A stretch of 64,000 nucleotides of DNA from Macrophomina tecta. Lineage: Eukaryota; Ascomycota; Dothideomycetes; Botryosphaeriales; Botryosphaeriaceae. Both the position numbers and the translations under genes were made by a program. Shown one piece after another: positions 43,799-55,175 of this stretch. Position 1 is the first letter of the stretch. Every line of letters starts with the position of its first letter. The DNA lies in contig JAKSGN010000033.1 in the NCBI GenBank assembly GCA_024180945.1, positions 1,736,001 to 1,800,000 of the forward strand, given 5' to 3'. The notes below the pieces were generated by a model, which was not told the DNA's origin, did no database searches, and was given only the letters and a program-made list of their open reading frames with translations.

Positions 43799-46700
43799 TC
43801 AGCTCTGGGCTTGATGATGCGAGTGCTGGTGCTGATGCTGATACAGACCCTTGATTGCAGCGCTTCTGTTGTCCGTCACAGTTCCTGACTTGCTCCCGCT
43901 GCTGCTACCAGTCCGCGAGCCTCCTCCTGCACCACCGCTGTCGATGCTCTCCGCGTATCTACTACTCCCTCGCCCGCTACGATCTCGGAGGGGTGCCTCA
44001 GTAGCCGGTGCCGTCGCTTCAACCGCGCCCGCGGCAAAAGATGAGTGCCTTCTGTTGCTGCTCGCCCGGCTGGCCTCCTCGCCTAAGCTTCGTGGCTTGC
44101 TCTTGTGACTCGAGCTGCGTTCAATGATAGGCTTGTCCCTCATCCGATAATGCGGCCGCTCCTCGACTTCTGATCCACGTCTCGAATTGGATGGCCGGGA
44201 GTTCGTCCTAGTCCGCGATGAGGGCCGCTCACTTCGCACGCTTCGGGCCTTGTCATCTGATGACGCGGGACCCGGCGATTCGCTTGGCTTCAGCTCATCG
44301 GCAGCATGCAAACTCGCTGCAACAGTACTAGCAGTCTTGATGCCATCGGCGATGCCCGACTTCGGCGTCTCCAGCCGTGAGGAGGGGCGTCTTCCGCCGG
44401 AGGAGCTCTTCACACCGTCTGCCTTGTCGCTTTTGACGCTTCGAGTGCTGGGAGTTCTCTCGCTTCTCGTGATTTTGATACTCGGTTCTTTGTTTTTGAC
44501 GCTCTCAGCCTTCGAACTTGGGGCTGGCGAGGGAGCGCGAGGATCCCCAGCTTGGGAGAGTGGCTGTTTTGTCTCTTCAACGTCACCCGCGCTTTTGATT
44601 GCAACCGCTGATGTGGACCCAATCTTACGAGGCAGAGCAATATAACCGCCGCGATCCAAACATGCTTCAGTGTCCCCTGTAGGCGCCACGTCTGTGTTCG
44701 TCGCTACCTCCAACGGCTTGTCCTGCTCTGCCTTCTCAGATTCGGGGTTAGCCTCGTTGCTCATCTCTTCCGTGGACCCTTCATTCGGTCTAGCATCTTC
44801 TAGAACCACGAATCCACCTTCATCCTCCTTGGGTGTCGCCGGAGTTATCTTTTTCAGCTCCATCGACTCCGAGGTCTGTTGCTCTGAGGGCTTCTCTCCA
44901 TAGCGCTCTTCTATAGTGGACGGCTCGGGGTCCTTGTCTTTACTTTTCTCTGCAGTCTCACCTCCCGTCTTCTCCTCTTCAACTGTCACCTTGTCTGGGC
45001 CCTCAATCTTGGATCCCCCCTCAGCCTGATGCATGCCGGAAGCATCTTCACTAGGGCTGGTCTCCCGAGACTTTTCCTCGCTTGTTCGCTCATCGCCGAC
45101 TACATCAGGTGGAAGTCCGTCTGCTGGCTGCTGTTGGCTTACTTCTTCTTCCTGGCTCTTTTCCTCCTCCTTCGGTTGGCCTTCTAGCACTGACGCCGGA
45201 GCATCGGTCCCCTCGGGAGATGTCTCCGCTATCGTTTCGTCCTTGGCCATCCCCTCGGAAGTGCTCGCGGGCGTCTGATCATCCTCAGTGACGTCAAGGG
45301 TAGATGCTAAGGCATCAATATTTTCGTCTCTATTCCCTTTCTGCTGAGTTTCCCCGCCTTCTGAAATAGCGTCTGCTGGCTCGACTTCATGCCTTGGAGT
45401 CTCTTCCGTGGTGATTTGGGGTTGCTCACCAGTCGGTTGGCCGCCTCCTTGTGTTATCTGCTTGATAGATTGCTTCGTTTCTTCCATTTCACTCGATTCC
45501 TTGGTCTCATCGCTGCCTTTCCCATACTCCTCTTTTGTATTAGGAGCTACCACCAGCCCTGTGATGGTGTTGGCGGCGGCTGCAGTTGCCGCTGCTACAA
45601 CCTTAGTAGCCGTGTCACCGTCACCGCTACCGCCACCGCTACCGCCACTGTTACCCCCTTCTGCTGGCTTCTCTTCCGCAGTTGGAGGATCCTTAGAGGC
45701 CAATTCAGTACTCGTATCTTTCTTTGAATCATCATGAGAAGCGGAATCGGTGCCTGAGAGACCGGCCAGCTCCAATTCACGAAGTCTTGATAGCACTGGA
45801 GGCGAGTCGTCGTAAAGTGCCAATCCGTAGCAATATACACACCCACCTTCCGGCTTCTCATCACTCTCTGTGGCCTCTCCGGACTGACTGGTGCTTCTGA
45901 GCTTCGGTTCGCGCTCAATCACGGGGAAAAGGCGCAGTAAAACCTTCGTCTTTGGCGCGATCTTCTCGTCCAGGTCTGCAATCGAGCTGACTGGATAGCC
46001 TGGAGCATCGAATGGCTGCGGTGGCCAGTAGGCATCACAAGTGTCCTCTGGGGAAGACTCCCCAACAGCTGGCATTGAGGCGGATATCATCTCGCGTTCA
46101 ATACGTGCGAAGCGCCAAGTCTCAGCCGCAAGTTTGACTATGCGTCGAATTTCGACGCGCACACACTCTTCATCCATGGCATCGGCTAGTGGTTGTATCG
46201 CCTGACAGATCTCGTCAACTACGGTTCCCGCTGCCCGGTTGATGCGCTGCTTGGCATCCGGGGCGCGGAAAAGCGTCGACAGCGTATGCTGGCGCCAGGT
46301 CGCTTCTCTTAGGGCATTTTTCGTGCGCAGTTGGTCGCTGACTTCCTGAAGTAGTTTGGTGGTGGGATCATTTATGCCTTCGGGACTGAACAGGAACGGC
46401 GTGAATATTTTGAGCGTGATGATGGACGAGATCCGGTGCATGGCGTACGACACCCTGATGTGAGCGGCTGCTGGCGTATCGTCCAGGAAAGTCGGCAGGC
46501 CCGCTGGTGGATCAATAACCTTGTCGAGTACTGGTGCTGGACTTGGAAGCTTCTTGAAGTAGTTGTTCGAAACGGCGAAAACTTGTTGTTGAAGGCGAGC
46601 AAATGAGTCAAGACTGGACGGAGGCAGGCGTCAGCAGGTCAAGATACTCATGGATTACACGCATTGATTCGGAAAGGACAAAGAGTATATAGCGCTCGAA

Positions 46701-49455
46701 AAACAGATAATGAGGTTAAATTGGCTGCTAGATCAATGACCGAGATACAACCCGTCGAGTCAAATTATGAGGCCGCTGCCCCCCTTGGATGAACAACCCC
46801 TCCGAAGCGCAATATTGAAAGACAGGTTGAGAACAGGGAGTGGACTTACTAGTACGCATCTCCCTTGCTCTTCACAACAGCGGCCTCACTGAAGCCCTCA
46901 ATGATCTTCTGCATCCGTTCTCTTTCTGCCCCGAAGTTACCAGCAATGCTCTTCAGTTCGCCGACGACCCTTTCGAGGTTTGCCTTATCCTCATCCCACT
47001 CGTCCTTCATTTTCTCACGCTCCTTGATCAATTTGTCCCTCTCCTCTTGAGCTCTCTTGTCAGCTTCAGTCTGGGCGGCAGCCATGGTCTTACGTAGGTC
47101 GTCCTTCTCTTTGTTTAGTTGGGAAGTCAGCAGGTCTCTCTGCTCGTCGTGCCCCTTCTTGAGTCCCTCGCGTTCTTCCTCCCACCCCTTCTTCAAACTC
47201 TCTCGTTCGGTATTCCAGAGCTCGCGACTCTCACGTTCCTTCTTCATGGCCTCCTCAAAGCCGCTCTGCGCTTCATTGAGCTTGTTCTCAAGCTCCTTGC
47301 GCACTTTCTCGAAGCTTTCCTCAAGCTCGCGTTTCTGACGTTGCAGGTCAGCACGTAGGGCGTCTTTCTCCTTGATATGCTCGTCTATAAGCTTGGCCTT
47401 GTCCGCTTCGAATGTGTTTTCTTTCTCCTTCTGCAGTCGGTCGAACTCAACTGCAAGCGCCATCTTCTCATCCTCAGCTGTCTTCTTGACCTTCTCCGAG
47501 GCCTCTTCGAACTCAACGGTCATGCGCTCCTTTTCCTCAGTAGAGGCCTTTTCAAGAGCTTCCTTGGCAGCTTTCTCGTCGGCAAGTGACTTCTCGAGCT
47601 CTCGCTTCTCAGCTTCCAGAGCTGTCTTAGACTCCTCAAGCGTTGCCTTGTCACCTTCGAGGCTAGCCTTTGCATCTTCCAAAGCGACTGCTTTATGCTT
47701 CAACTCTTTGAGTTCCTTATCCAGATTCTCCTTTTCTTCGCTCATGGTCTTTTCGAGCTGCTGCTTCTCCAACTCGACTGCCGCCTTTTGCTCCTCAAGT
47801 GCAGCCTTGGCCTCCTGCATCTCTTTCTTCGCTTTCTCAGCCTCAGCTATGCTCTCCTCCAACTCTTTCTTCTTCTCTTCAAGATTCCCAATCTCGAGCC
47901 GCAGCTTGTTGCTCTCCGACGAGTGATGCTTCGCAGCCGCTTCAAGTTGCTTTGTCAAGTGATCGATGTGGTCTTCCTTCCGCTTGATAGCATCGGCCTG
48001 AGCAGCTTCGGCCTTCTTGATCAACTCCTCTCGTGCGCCAAGTTGACCGCGAGTCTCATTGTAGCGCGACAACAGCATGTGCAAATCCGGGATGGCTTGT
48101 GTGATGCGGCCAAGCAGATCGGCCGCTCCATCGTCGTCAATGGCGGATCCATTCATGGCACCGCTGTGATTACCTTGCGGCATGGCGAAATCACCCCCCA
48201 TCTGGCTGCTTCGCCTTGATCCGGTCGAATTCTGCCGACGGGCCTGAGGGCTACCTGGGTAGGCCATGAATGGGGGCACACCGTTGTAGCCGAAAGGTGA
48301 CTGGGCATACCCAGGAGGTGTGCCTTGCGGAGGCGCCATTGCCATATGTGGTGGATAGAAGTAGCCTTGAGAATACCCGAGCATAGGAGAAGAGTACGGA
48401 TCTACATATGGTGAATAGTAAGGCCCCCTTGGCGGTGCGAATGATGCCACTGTCGGCGATTGAGGGGGCGGGAATTCGCTTTGAGCTTCAACGTAGGAGA
48501 GAGATGGTGGGCCTTTCTGGATGTCGGTTCGGACGGATGCTGATCTGGGGGACTTGAGTGTAGAACTGGCTGCTGGAGACTTCGGTACCGGAGTTTGCAC
48601 TGATTGGTATGAAGTTGCGTGACTAGTGCTGTCCTCGTCGCCTTGCTGGGAGATGCTGTCCTCCGGAAGAAGAGGCTCAGCTGGAGTGTGCGAATCGTCG
48701 GTGTCGTGAAACCCGTTTGCCCTTATGCTGTCGTCCTTGGTACCAACTAGCTGAGTTTCAGGCCCCGGTGCGAGCACGGAGACTTTGCTCGTCACAGTTG
48801 GTGCCTTGCTTGCGGAGGTTTGGGCCTTGCTGACGGAACTTTCTGCCTTGCTAGCAGCCGAGGGTGCTTTGCTGGTTACGCTTGGCGTTCGATCGTCTGT
48901 GGTTGGTATCTTGCTCGCAGCGCTGGCGGCTTTACTTATAGTGCTAGGCGGCTTGCTGGGGGTGGCTGAAGGCTCGAGAGCGGGTCTGCTGCTCTTTCCG
49001 TCCTCTTCCTGTGCCTCGCTATCTTCGGCAGATTGAACAACGCTTTCAACGTTGGCCGGCTTCTCAGGTGGTGTGCTGGGCTTTTCAGACTCTGGTGGAG
49101 GGGTGGTTATGGTGGGCGTCTTGGACTGCTCTGACCCGGATGGATGACTGTCGTCGTTGTCACTGTTATAGTCTTCCACAGTGGGCTGCAGAGCGGACCT
49201 CACTGACGTGGCGTCTGATCTGCGGGAGGATAGAGATGTTGCAGAGGGTGCTGGACTAGGCTGGCGACTCTTCTGAGATGAAAGAGCGGGGGAAGGAGGA
49301 GCAGAGGGGGGTAATGGTGGCAGGTTCTCAGGCTTGATGTCCGGGCTTGTGGGAGGCGTGTAGTCGGACAGGCGGGAAGACTTCTTCAGTGCCTTCCCCT
49401 TTGATCTGGAGTCCCCTCCTCGCTCTAATACCCTCCTTGTTCGTGGCGAGTACAT
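43799..49455 (-). CDS. Large coiled-coil protein, 1806 aa, function unknown
   Basis: Two long minus-strand open frames form one gene: exon 1 49455-46850 and exon 2 46613-43799, joined by a 236-nt intron (donor GTAAGT, branch GCTGACG, acceptor CGTCCAG). The splice restores frame and gives GDAYYLDSFARLQQQVFAV. Residues 1-430 are disordered, Ser/Pro-rich, with SK-containing repeats (SKAPSAASKAESSVSKAQTS) and a Tyr/Pro/Gly-rich block. Residues about 430-865 are a continuous Glu/Lys/Leu coiled coil. About 870-1070 is a helical, apparently folded domain (YFKKLPSPAPVLDKVID, RVSYAMHRISSIITLKIFTP). The remaining 730 residues are acidic, Ser/Glu/Thr-rich, and end in a His/Gln-rich tail. The architecture resembles involucrin-repeat-like or cytoskeletal scaffold proteins of filamentous ascomycetes, but no function is established. 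No membrane segment is seen. Confidence 0.85.
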
Positions 49456-50269
49456 GCTGGGGCTATTGAAGAGTCAAGATATAGGTGAGATGAAAAGGAA
49501 GGACTTCTTATCGCGCGGATGACAGTGTCCGAGGGAAAGCAATGAGATTAAGGAGATGATTGCGTGGCAGCATAGAGCAGAGGAGACGTCTAAGTAGATA
49601 CCGCAGGCGGCGGACGTGCTGGCGGAGAGTTGCCGTTTGGGGAAACGGGTACATGACGGCATTTTCTGGCGCAAGCGAGCAATGAGGAGAGCAAGGAAGA
49701 GACAGGGCTGTCCAGCTGGCGAGATACAGTCATCGGTCAAACATCTGTCAATCTACAACTTGACTGCGAATGTCGCACAGATACGTGTACGGAGACATCC
49801 CTACAGCAGGGGCAGGGAAGGCGGATCATAGCAAGGTGAGTGGAGGACTGCGGGGGCGCAGGTGCGGCTGCAGGACGGCTGCATGGAAATCATGAGCGCA
49901 TATGCGTGGTGACGGCCGGTTGGCCGAGGGGACAGCGGCGTGAAGAGGCAGCGCGGCGGAGGCTCCGAATCACAGGCGTTGGCACCGGGCGGGACGAGCC
50001 ATGCGGCGGCGGCGGGTGCGAAGGGCGAGGCTGGTGGCATGGGTAGTAACAAGTCTGGCTGGGGCCAACGGGAGGAGAGTTCGTGGACTCGGCTGGCTGG
50101 AGGGGGTGGAAGGGCTGGCGTGGGTCAGCGGCCACCACTTCCTTCGCGCCTTCCCTGAGCACCCGCGTCACCTCCGCGCGCCAACGCCTCACGTCGCTCG
50201 CTGCACACCACAATGCGCCCTCGATCATGATCCCTGCCGCCCACACACCTCATCTCCCCACTGTGCGGC
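49456..50269. promoter_or_regulatory. Divergent intergenic region coiled-coil gene / RAD17
   Basis: About 810 bp between two divergent start codons. The RAD17 side is very GC-rich, which produces several overlapping chance frames. It holds both promoters; no specific element is recognised. Confidence 0.4.
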
Positions 50270-52834
50270 ATGCGCCAGCCGCCCTCCACCGAGAAGAAGG
50301 CCGTTGTGCTGTTCTCGTCCGACGAAGATGACGCCCAATCCGCTCCCTCCAAACCGCCCTCCTCCCAGCGCCAGCGCCCGCCGCCCTCTTCGCGCAGTTC
50401 TCAGTCTTCCGCGAAGCCTGACTCCAAGCCCATCTACTCCTTCTTCAACGCCGCCACCGCCCGCCACCGCTCCCAAGAGCCCGTGAGCGAGCGGAAAGAA
50501 GAGCTCGACGACACAATACAAGATGACTCGCTGGACGATGAGCCCGCCATTGCTGCTCGCTTGACTCTGCGGAAACGCCCACGGCCCGCCGTCACTGGAG
50601 CCGGCGCCTTGGAGCAAGATGCAGCTCCGACTGGAAGCCAGAAGTTCCTGAAGACCTCATCAGGTCAGCGGCGCCCAACCCCGGCGCCCGCTTTGTCCGA
50701 CGCCAACCAATCCGACCGCCCATGGGTTGAGAAGTATGGCCCTGTTAATCTTGACGAACTGGCCGTCCACAAAAAGAAGGTTGCCGATGTCAGAGCCTGG
50801 TTGACTAACGTCTTTGACTTTCGCGAGCGCAAGCGCCTCCTTGTGCTGAAGGGCCCTGCCGGCACAGCCAAAACGACCACTGTCAACCTGCTGTCCAAGC
50901 ATGTAGGCTTTGAGATCAATGAATGGAAGAATCCAATTGGATCTGAATTCTCCTCTGATACCTTTGTCTCACTCTCCGCTCTCTTTGAGGACTTCATGGG
51001 CCGCAGCAAGTTCGGCAGCTTAGACTTCACCACCGGGGTCGATGAGCGCTCGAACAAGCCCGATGCAGATGTCACCACCAAGCAGATACTGCTGATTGAA
51101 GAGTTCCCCAACACCTTCACACGCTCGTCCACAGCACTGCAGTCATTTCGCCTGGCAATCGAGCAGTATCTTTCGGCATCTCTGCCATCGTTGGGCTCAA
51201 TGTTTACTCGCGCAGCAGATACCTCTCCGCCCACCCCTGTCGTCATGATTATCTCAGAGACCTTACTCTCGACCAACACTGCTGCGGCGGATAGCTTTAC
51301 TGCCCACCGTCTCCTTGGTCCAGACATCATAAATCATCCAGGCACCACAATCATAGAGTTCAACCCCATCGCTCCGACCTTTTTGACCAAGGCTCTTGAA
51401 CTAGTCGTTGCTAAAGAGGCGCGTCAGTCAGGCAGGAAAACGACGCCCGGTCCACAGGTCATCAAAAAGCTGTCCGAAATTGGCGATGTCCGAAGCGCTA
51501 TATCAACTCTAGAATTCCTATGCTTGAGAGGCGACGACGATGCCAATTGGAGCAGCCGGGTCACTTTCAAGGCCTCTAAGAAGGGTGCGCGAGAGAAGCC
51601 CATGACCAAGATGGAGCGAGAATCCCTGGCTCTTGTCACTCAACGGGAGAGCACTCTTGGAATCTTCCATGCCGTCGGTAAAGTTGTGTACAACAAACGT
51701 GAGGGATCTTCACAGAATTCTCCACCTGCTCAGCCTCCTAGCTATCTGCCCGAGTTTCGACGTCCCAAGGCCTCTGAAGTCGACGTCGATGCTCTTTTGG
51801 ATGAGCTTGGCACAGACATACAAACATTCATTGCGGCATTACATGAGAATTATATCTTATCGTGCAGTTCGGGGAGCGAAGAAGACACGCTTGATTCGAT
51901 CAATGGGTGTATCGATGCGCTTTCAGATGCTGATCTGCTCTCACCTGATCGTTTCAGCTCGGTTGGATTCACCCGCCGAACGTACCAGGCCTCCGGGATA
52001 GACGGTCTACGACAGGATGAAATGAGCTTCCAATCAGCCGTGCGCGGCCTTCTTTTCCATATTCCACATCCAGTGAAGCGGTCGGCTCCACCGTCGGTGC
52101 TCTTGAGGGGAAAGGGGCCAAGCAGTGCCAGAGCAGACGCGCACAGAATGTTCTATCCGACATCGCTTAGAATATGGCGCATCCAAGAAGAGATCGAAGG
52201 TCTTCTGGCTGTCTCGATCCGCCGAGTACAGATGGACAGCGCAGATCGCATTGAGGGGTCCGTACGGTTACCTCAACGCGGGATCGTGGAGTCGTGGAGC
52301 GCCCGCCCCAGCCTCCTTGACTCTAGAACGAACAAGAAATCCGCGCCTTACAAACAGCAAGAACGTGCCCTACTGCCGTTAGGAACCAGCGGTTCGTTGA
52401 AACATGAAATGCTCCTCGAGCGCCTGCCGTATTCAGTCATGATGCTCCGGAGTAGAATGCCGGTAGCCGCAGCTGCCGCCCGGCTTGTCAGTGGTTTGGA
52501 GAGAATAACAAGTTTCAGCGGCGTCGGATTAGGCGCTGACGACGGCATCGCCGACGAGGACGTGCTCGCAGAAGGCGAGGTGGCACAAGGCCAAGAGTGG
52601 AGCACTGATCGGCCAACGGAGCATGAGCCTCCAGCTGCTCCGGGTCCATCAGCAAGACTCGCCGAACCGGGTAGAAAGAGCAGGCTTCGGGGTGGAGGCA
52701 TCAATGGTCCAAGCGCGGGCACTGGAGGAGCAACGCTGCATGACGATCATGAAGAAATTTTGATTGGAGGAGGCTGCGAGCAAGGCCTGGGAAGTCTGGT
52801 GCTGAGTGACGATGACATCGAAGACGACGATTAG
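50270..52834 (+). CDS. RAD17: DNA-damage checkpoint clamp loader RAD17 (yeast Rad24)
   Basis: A single-exon 854-residue Rad17/Rad24-type AAA+ protein that, with Rfc2-5, loads the 9-1-1 clamp at damaged DNA. Features in order: a disordered N-terminus with an acidic FSSDEDD patch and a possible PIP-like PIYSFF motif near 60; RPWVEKYGPVNLDELAVHKKKV near 150, the classic Rad17 box; Walker A LKGPAGTAKTTTV near 195; a Walker-B-like LLIEEFPN near 273, where family members also depart from DExx; a sensor-like MIISETL; and a long helical C-terminal collar including FHAVGKVVYNKR. The extreme C-terminus is acidic (LSDDDIEDDD), as in other Rad17 proteins, where the tail contacts the 9-1-1 complex. ATG 50270 is the first in frame. 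No introns are needed. Confidence 0.93.
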   Translation: MRQPPSTEKKAVVLFSSDEDDAQSAPSKPPSSQRQRPPPSSRSSQSSAKPDSKPIYSFFNAATARHRSQEPVSERKEELDDTIQDDSLDDEPAIAARLTLRKRPRPAVTGAGALEQDAAPTGSQKFLKTSSGQRRPTPAPALSDANQSDRPWVEKYGPVNLDELAVHKKKVADVRAWLTNVFDFRERKRLLVLKGPAGTAKTTTVNLLSKHVGFEINEWKNPIGSEFSSDTFVSLSALFEDFMGRSKFGSLDFTTGVDERSNKPDADVTTKQILLIEEFPNTFTRSSTALQSFRLAIEQYLSASLPSLGSMFTRAADTSPPTPVVMIISETLLSTNTAAADSFTAHRLLGPDIINHPGTTIIEFNPIAPTFLTKALELVVAKEARQSGRKTTPGPQVIKKLSEIGDVRSAISTLEFLCLRGDDDANWSSRVTFKASKKGAREKPMTKMERESLALVTQRESTLGIFHAVGKVVYNKREGSSQNSPPAQPPSYLPEFRRPKASEVDVDALLDELGTDIQTFIAALHENYILSCSSGSEEDTLDSINGCIDALSDADLLSPDRFSSVGFTRRTYQASGIDGLRQDEMSFQSAVRGLLFHIPHPVKRSAPPSVLLRGKGPSSARADAHRMFYPTSLRIWRIQEEIEGLLAVSIRRVQMDSADRIEGSVRLPQRGIVESWSARPSLLDSRTNKKSAPYKQQERALLPLGTSGSLKHEMLLERLPYSVMMLRSRMPVAAAAARLVSGLERITSFSGVGLGADDGIADEDVLAEGEVAQGQEWSTDRPTEHEPPAAPGPSARLAEPGRKSRLRGGGINGPSAGTGGATLHDDHEEILIGGGCEQGLGSLVLSDDDIEDDD

Positions 52835-55175
52835 GCTGAGAAGCTCATGAGACACAGCTCGGTCCGGAAATAATGATGGATAGAATGAGAGCCACCTCTT
52901 CTGTCAGGCAAAGTAGCGGAAGCATGCATTTGTCCAGATGTGCATACTCATCTGGCATTCCCACGTTCAAACGGTCATTTCCATTGCGGACGAGCACAAA
53001 CTCACCGTCGTGATATTCGTTGAGTCGAGATGACAGTAGCTCATAGAGGCGAGAGGCCGCTCCATAACGCCTTCTGTGATCCTCTGTGGGGGCCACAACG
53101 TGTATGTCGCAGGCGGCTCAGTCGAAGCGTCCACCAGGCGCTTCTTTGGCGGGTCCGCGAGGTTTTTGGTCGATCTTACATCATCATCTAAATCCCGCCG
53201 CGTTACTGGCTGCGCTGGCGGAATTATTTCTCGTCCAATTGCTGGCGTACATCGGCGTCACGATTCACATACCTTGTCGCGCGCGCGTGTGTGCCTCCAA
53301 CGGTGGCATATTGGACCCCTAGATCGACATGCACAGTGGATCTGACCCGGGCAGGTGGCTGGCAGCCTCCGTTACTTCACAATGCCCCTCCAGCACGCGC
53401 AAGCAAGGTACGTCACATGCGTCCTGTGTGCAAGGGTGCTTTATCTGGACGTACACCCCCGTTATAATCCCGTCCCACACGCTCTCTCGAGCTTGAGGCA
53501 AGTCTCGTCCGCGATTTCGGCGTCAAGAACGGCGCGATGCGGTGGGAGTCGATGGTGTCACACGGCTTCAAGCGTGATTGGTTGGCCTGGACAGTGGCAC
53601 TTGGGAGTTTGCTTCAACTAAACCCCCCACATGTGTTTGCACTTGTTGTTGCAATACGTCTTAGGGTTAACCTCGCGCGGAATGGCCTGGCGCACGGGTA
53701 CGCGGTTACTTATCGCGGCGCACTCGCCCGCCCGCACTGATCAAATCTATACCATAGACTACCAGTCCTGCCGTCATACGCAGGCCTATACCCGGCGCTT
53801 GGTGGTCCGTACTCCACCACCCTTTAGCTTGACCACAAGAAGTCTCCGCAAGACAGATACAAGCCCAGTTGTTGAAGTGTTCTGCGAGTATTTGCGGTTG
53901 AGGCGGTATTGTTTGATGCTGTCCGCGCCAAGCGTGTGCCATCCCCCTCCCGCGACGGCCCGTCATAGGGGTACGAAAGGGTGGGTACGCTAGACTGTTG
54001 CACAAGGTCATCTGTTCATAGACATGTGTATCACGTGCTGTCTGATACTTAGCTCAGCTGTTTTATGTCTCTGTTAGCGCTCGTGCAATATGCACCCACT
54101 GGCGCATTTAAGCGCTGGTCCCGAGCGTGAACCGGAACGCAGTTGCCAGCGTGGAGACTGCATGTCTCATGCGACATCGATTTCAAATCGATTGTGGTAT
54201 CAAGCGCAACGATACGGTCGGAGTCGAAGCTATTGGCTGGATGTAACTGTCCAGAAAGTTGGGATCTATCAGCGTCTGAGCGAATGCTCCGACTCCGCTT
54301 GACTGATGAAATCCCGCACGCATCCCCGAAGTGGCAGTGCTTCTGCCATATTGCCTTACAGACTGGGTCCCCTCTTGCCAGATGCTTAGCTCTTGAGTTA
54401 GCTATACTTGACGGGAAGTAATTCTGCTAGGACTTATGAGCCCAGCACTATCTTTAATTTTTATATAATACAGCATCCACCCTGTTGGTTTATTCGTCTC
54501 CACTGTGCCTCACCATAGCCTCATCTCCTTGGCTGGGTAGAAGCAAAGGGGCCAACAAAAATCATGAACGACATCAATCTCAGAGCCAGGTAAAGGGGTT
54601 TCAGAAAAAGCACTCCGACACATGCGTCGCTCGGTCAGAAACTGGCGCAATGCGGAGATGGAAAGAGAAGCGAAGAACGAACCACACAGTATGGGTCGTA
54701 GAAAGGGGTATAGGGAATGGCGCCGATTGCCTTTCTGTCCGGTGACGGAGGTTCCATCTATGAAATTTCCATGTCCGTTTGCTCCCACGTGCCCAACGAT
54801 ATGTGCCAACATGACTAAAAGACTCGTGATGCACTGCTCCAGCGAGTGGAGGAACTAGTGCGGCGGGAATACTAAACCGACCGAAAGGGGTAAAAACAGG
54901 CGCAGAGCCCAAGAACAATCTGAGGGTAATCATCAACAGGCGAACAAGATCGCCATTCGTAGAAGGAAGATAAATAACACGCTTGCTTATCGTGACTCGT
55001 GACCCGAACCAACCGAAACCGAAGGGGGGAGCTTTGAAGAAGTGCTGTGAGAGCTGCGAAGTCAAGACAACCTCATAATTTCAATTTGAATGTCAGTCGA
55101 GCTGACATACGACCGGTTAGAGGGGCCATCGTAACAGGCCCTTAGAGACAGCGCGATATGGCGATAAACAGACGC
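52835..55175. other. Long convergent intergenic region
   Basis: About 2.3 kb between the convergent RAD17 and HAP2 genes. It contains one spliced small-gene candidate at 52926-53309 on the minus strand. The rest (53.3-55.1 kb) shows only short unrecognised frames on both strands. Confidence 0.4.
52865..53309 (-). CDS. Candidate small spliced gene, unknown
   Basis: On the minus strand an ATG at 53309 (MPPLEAHTRARQ) reaches a GTATGT donor at 53272. Two acceptors, ending at 53242 (31-nt intron) or 53215 (58-nt intron), both restore the same frame, which then reads as a coding-like, charged stretch (VTRRDLDDDVRSTKNLADPP, KKRLVDASTEPPATYTLWPP) to about 53050. A GTGAGT near 53005 and an AG near 52952 would give a final short exon ending near 52907. 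A different frame over 52865-53085 also looks coding (GAASRLYELLSSRLNEYHD), so the 3' structure is unsettled. I do not recognise the product. It would be convergent to RAD17, with the ends close together. Confidence 0.35.
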
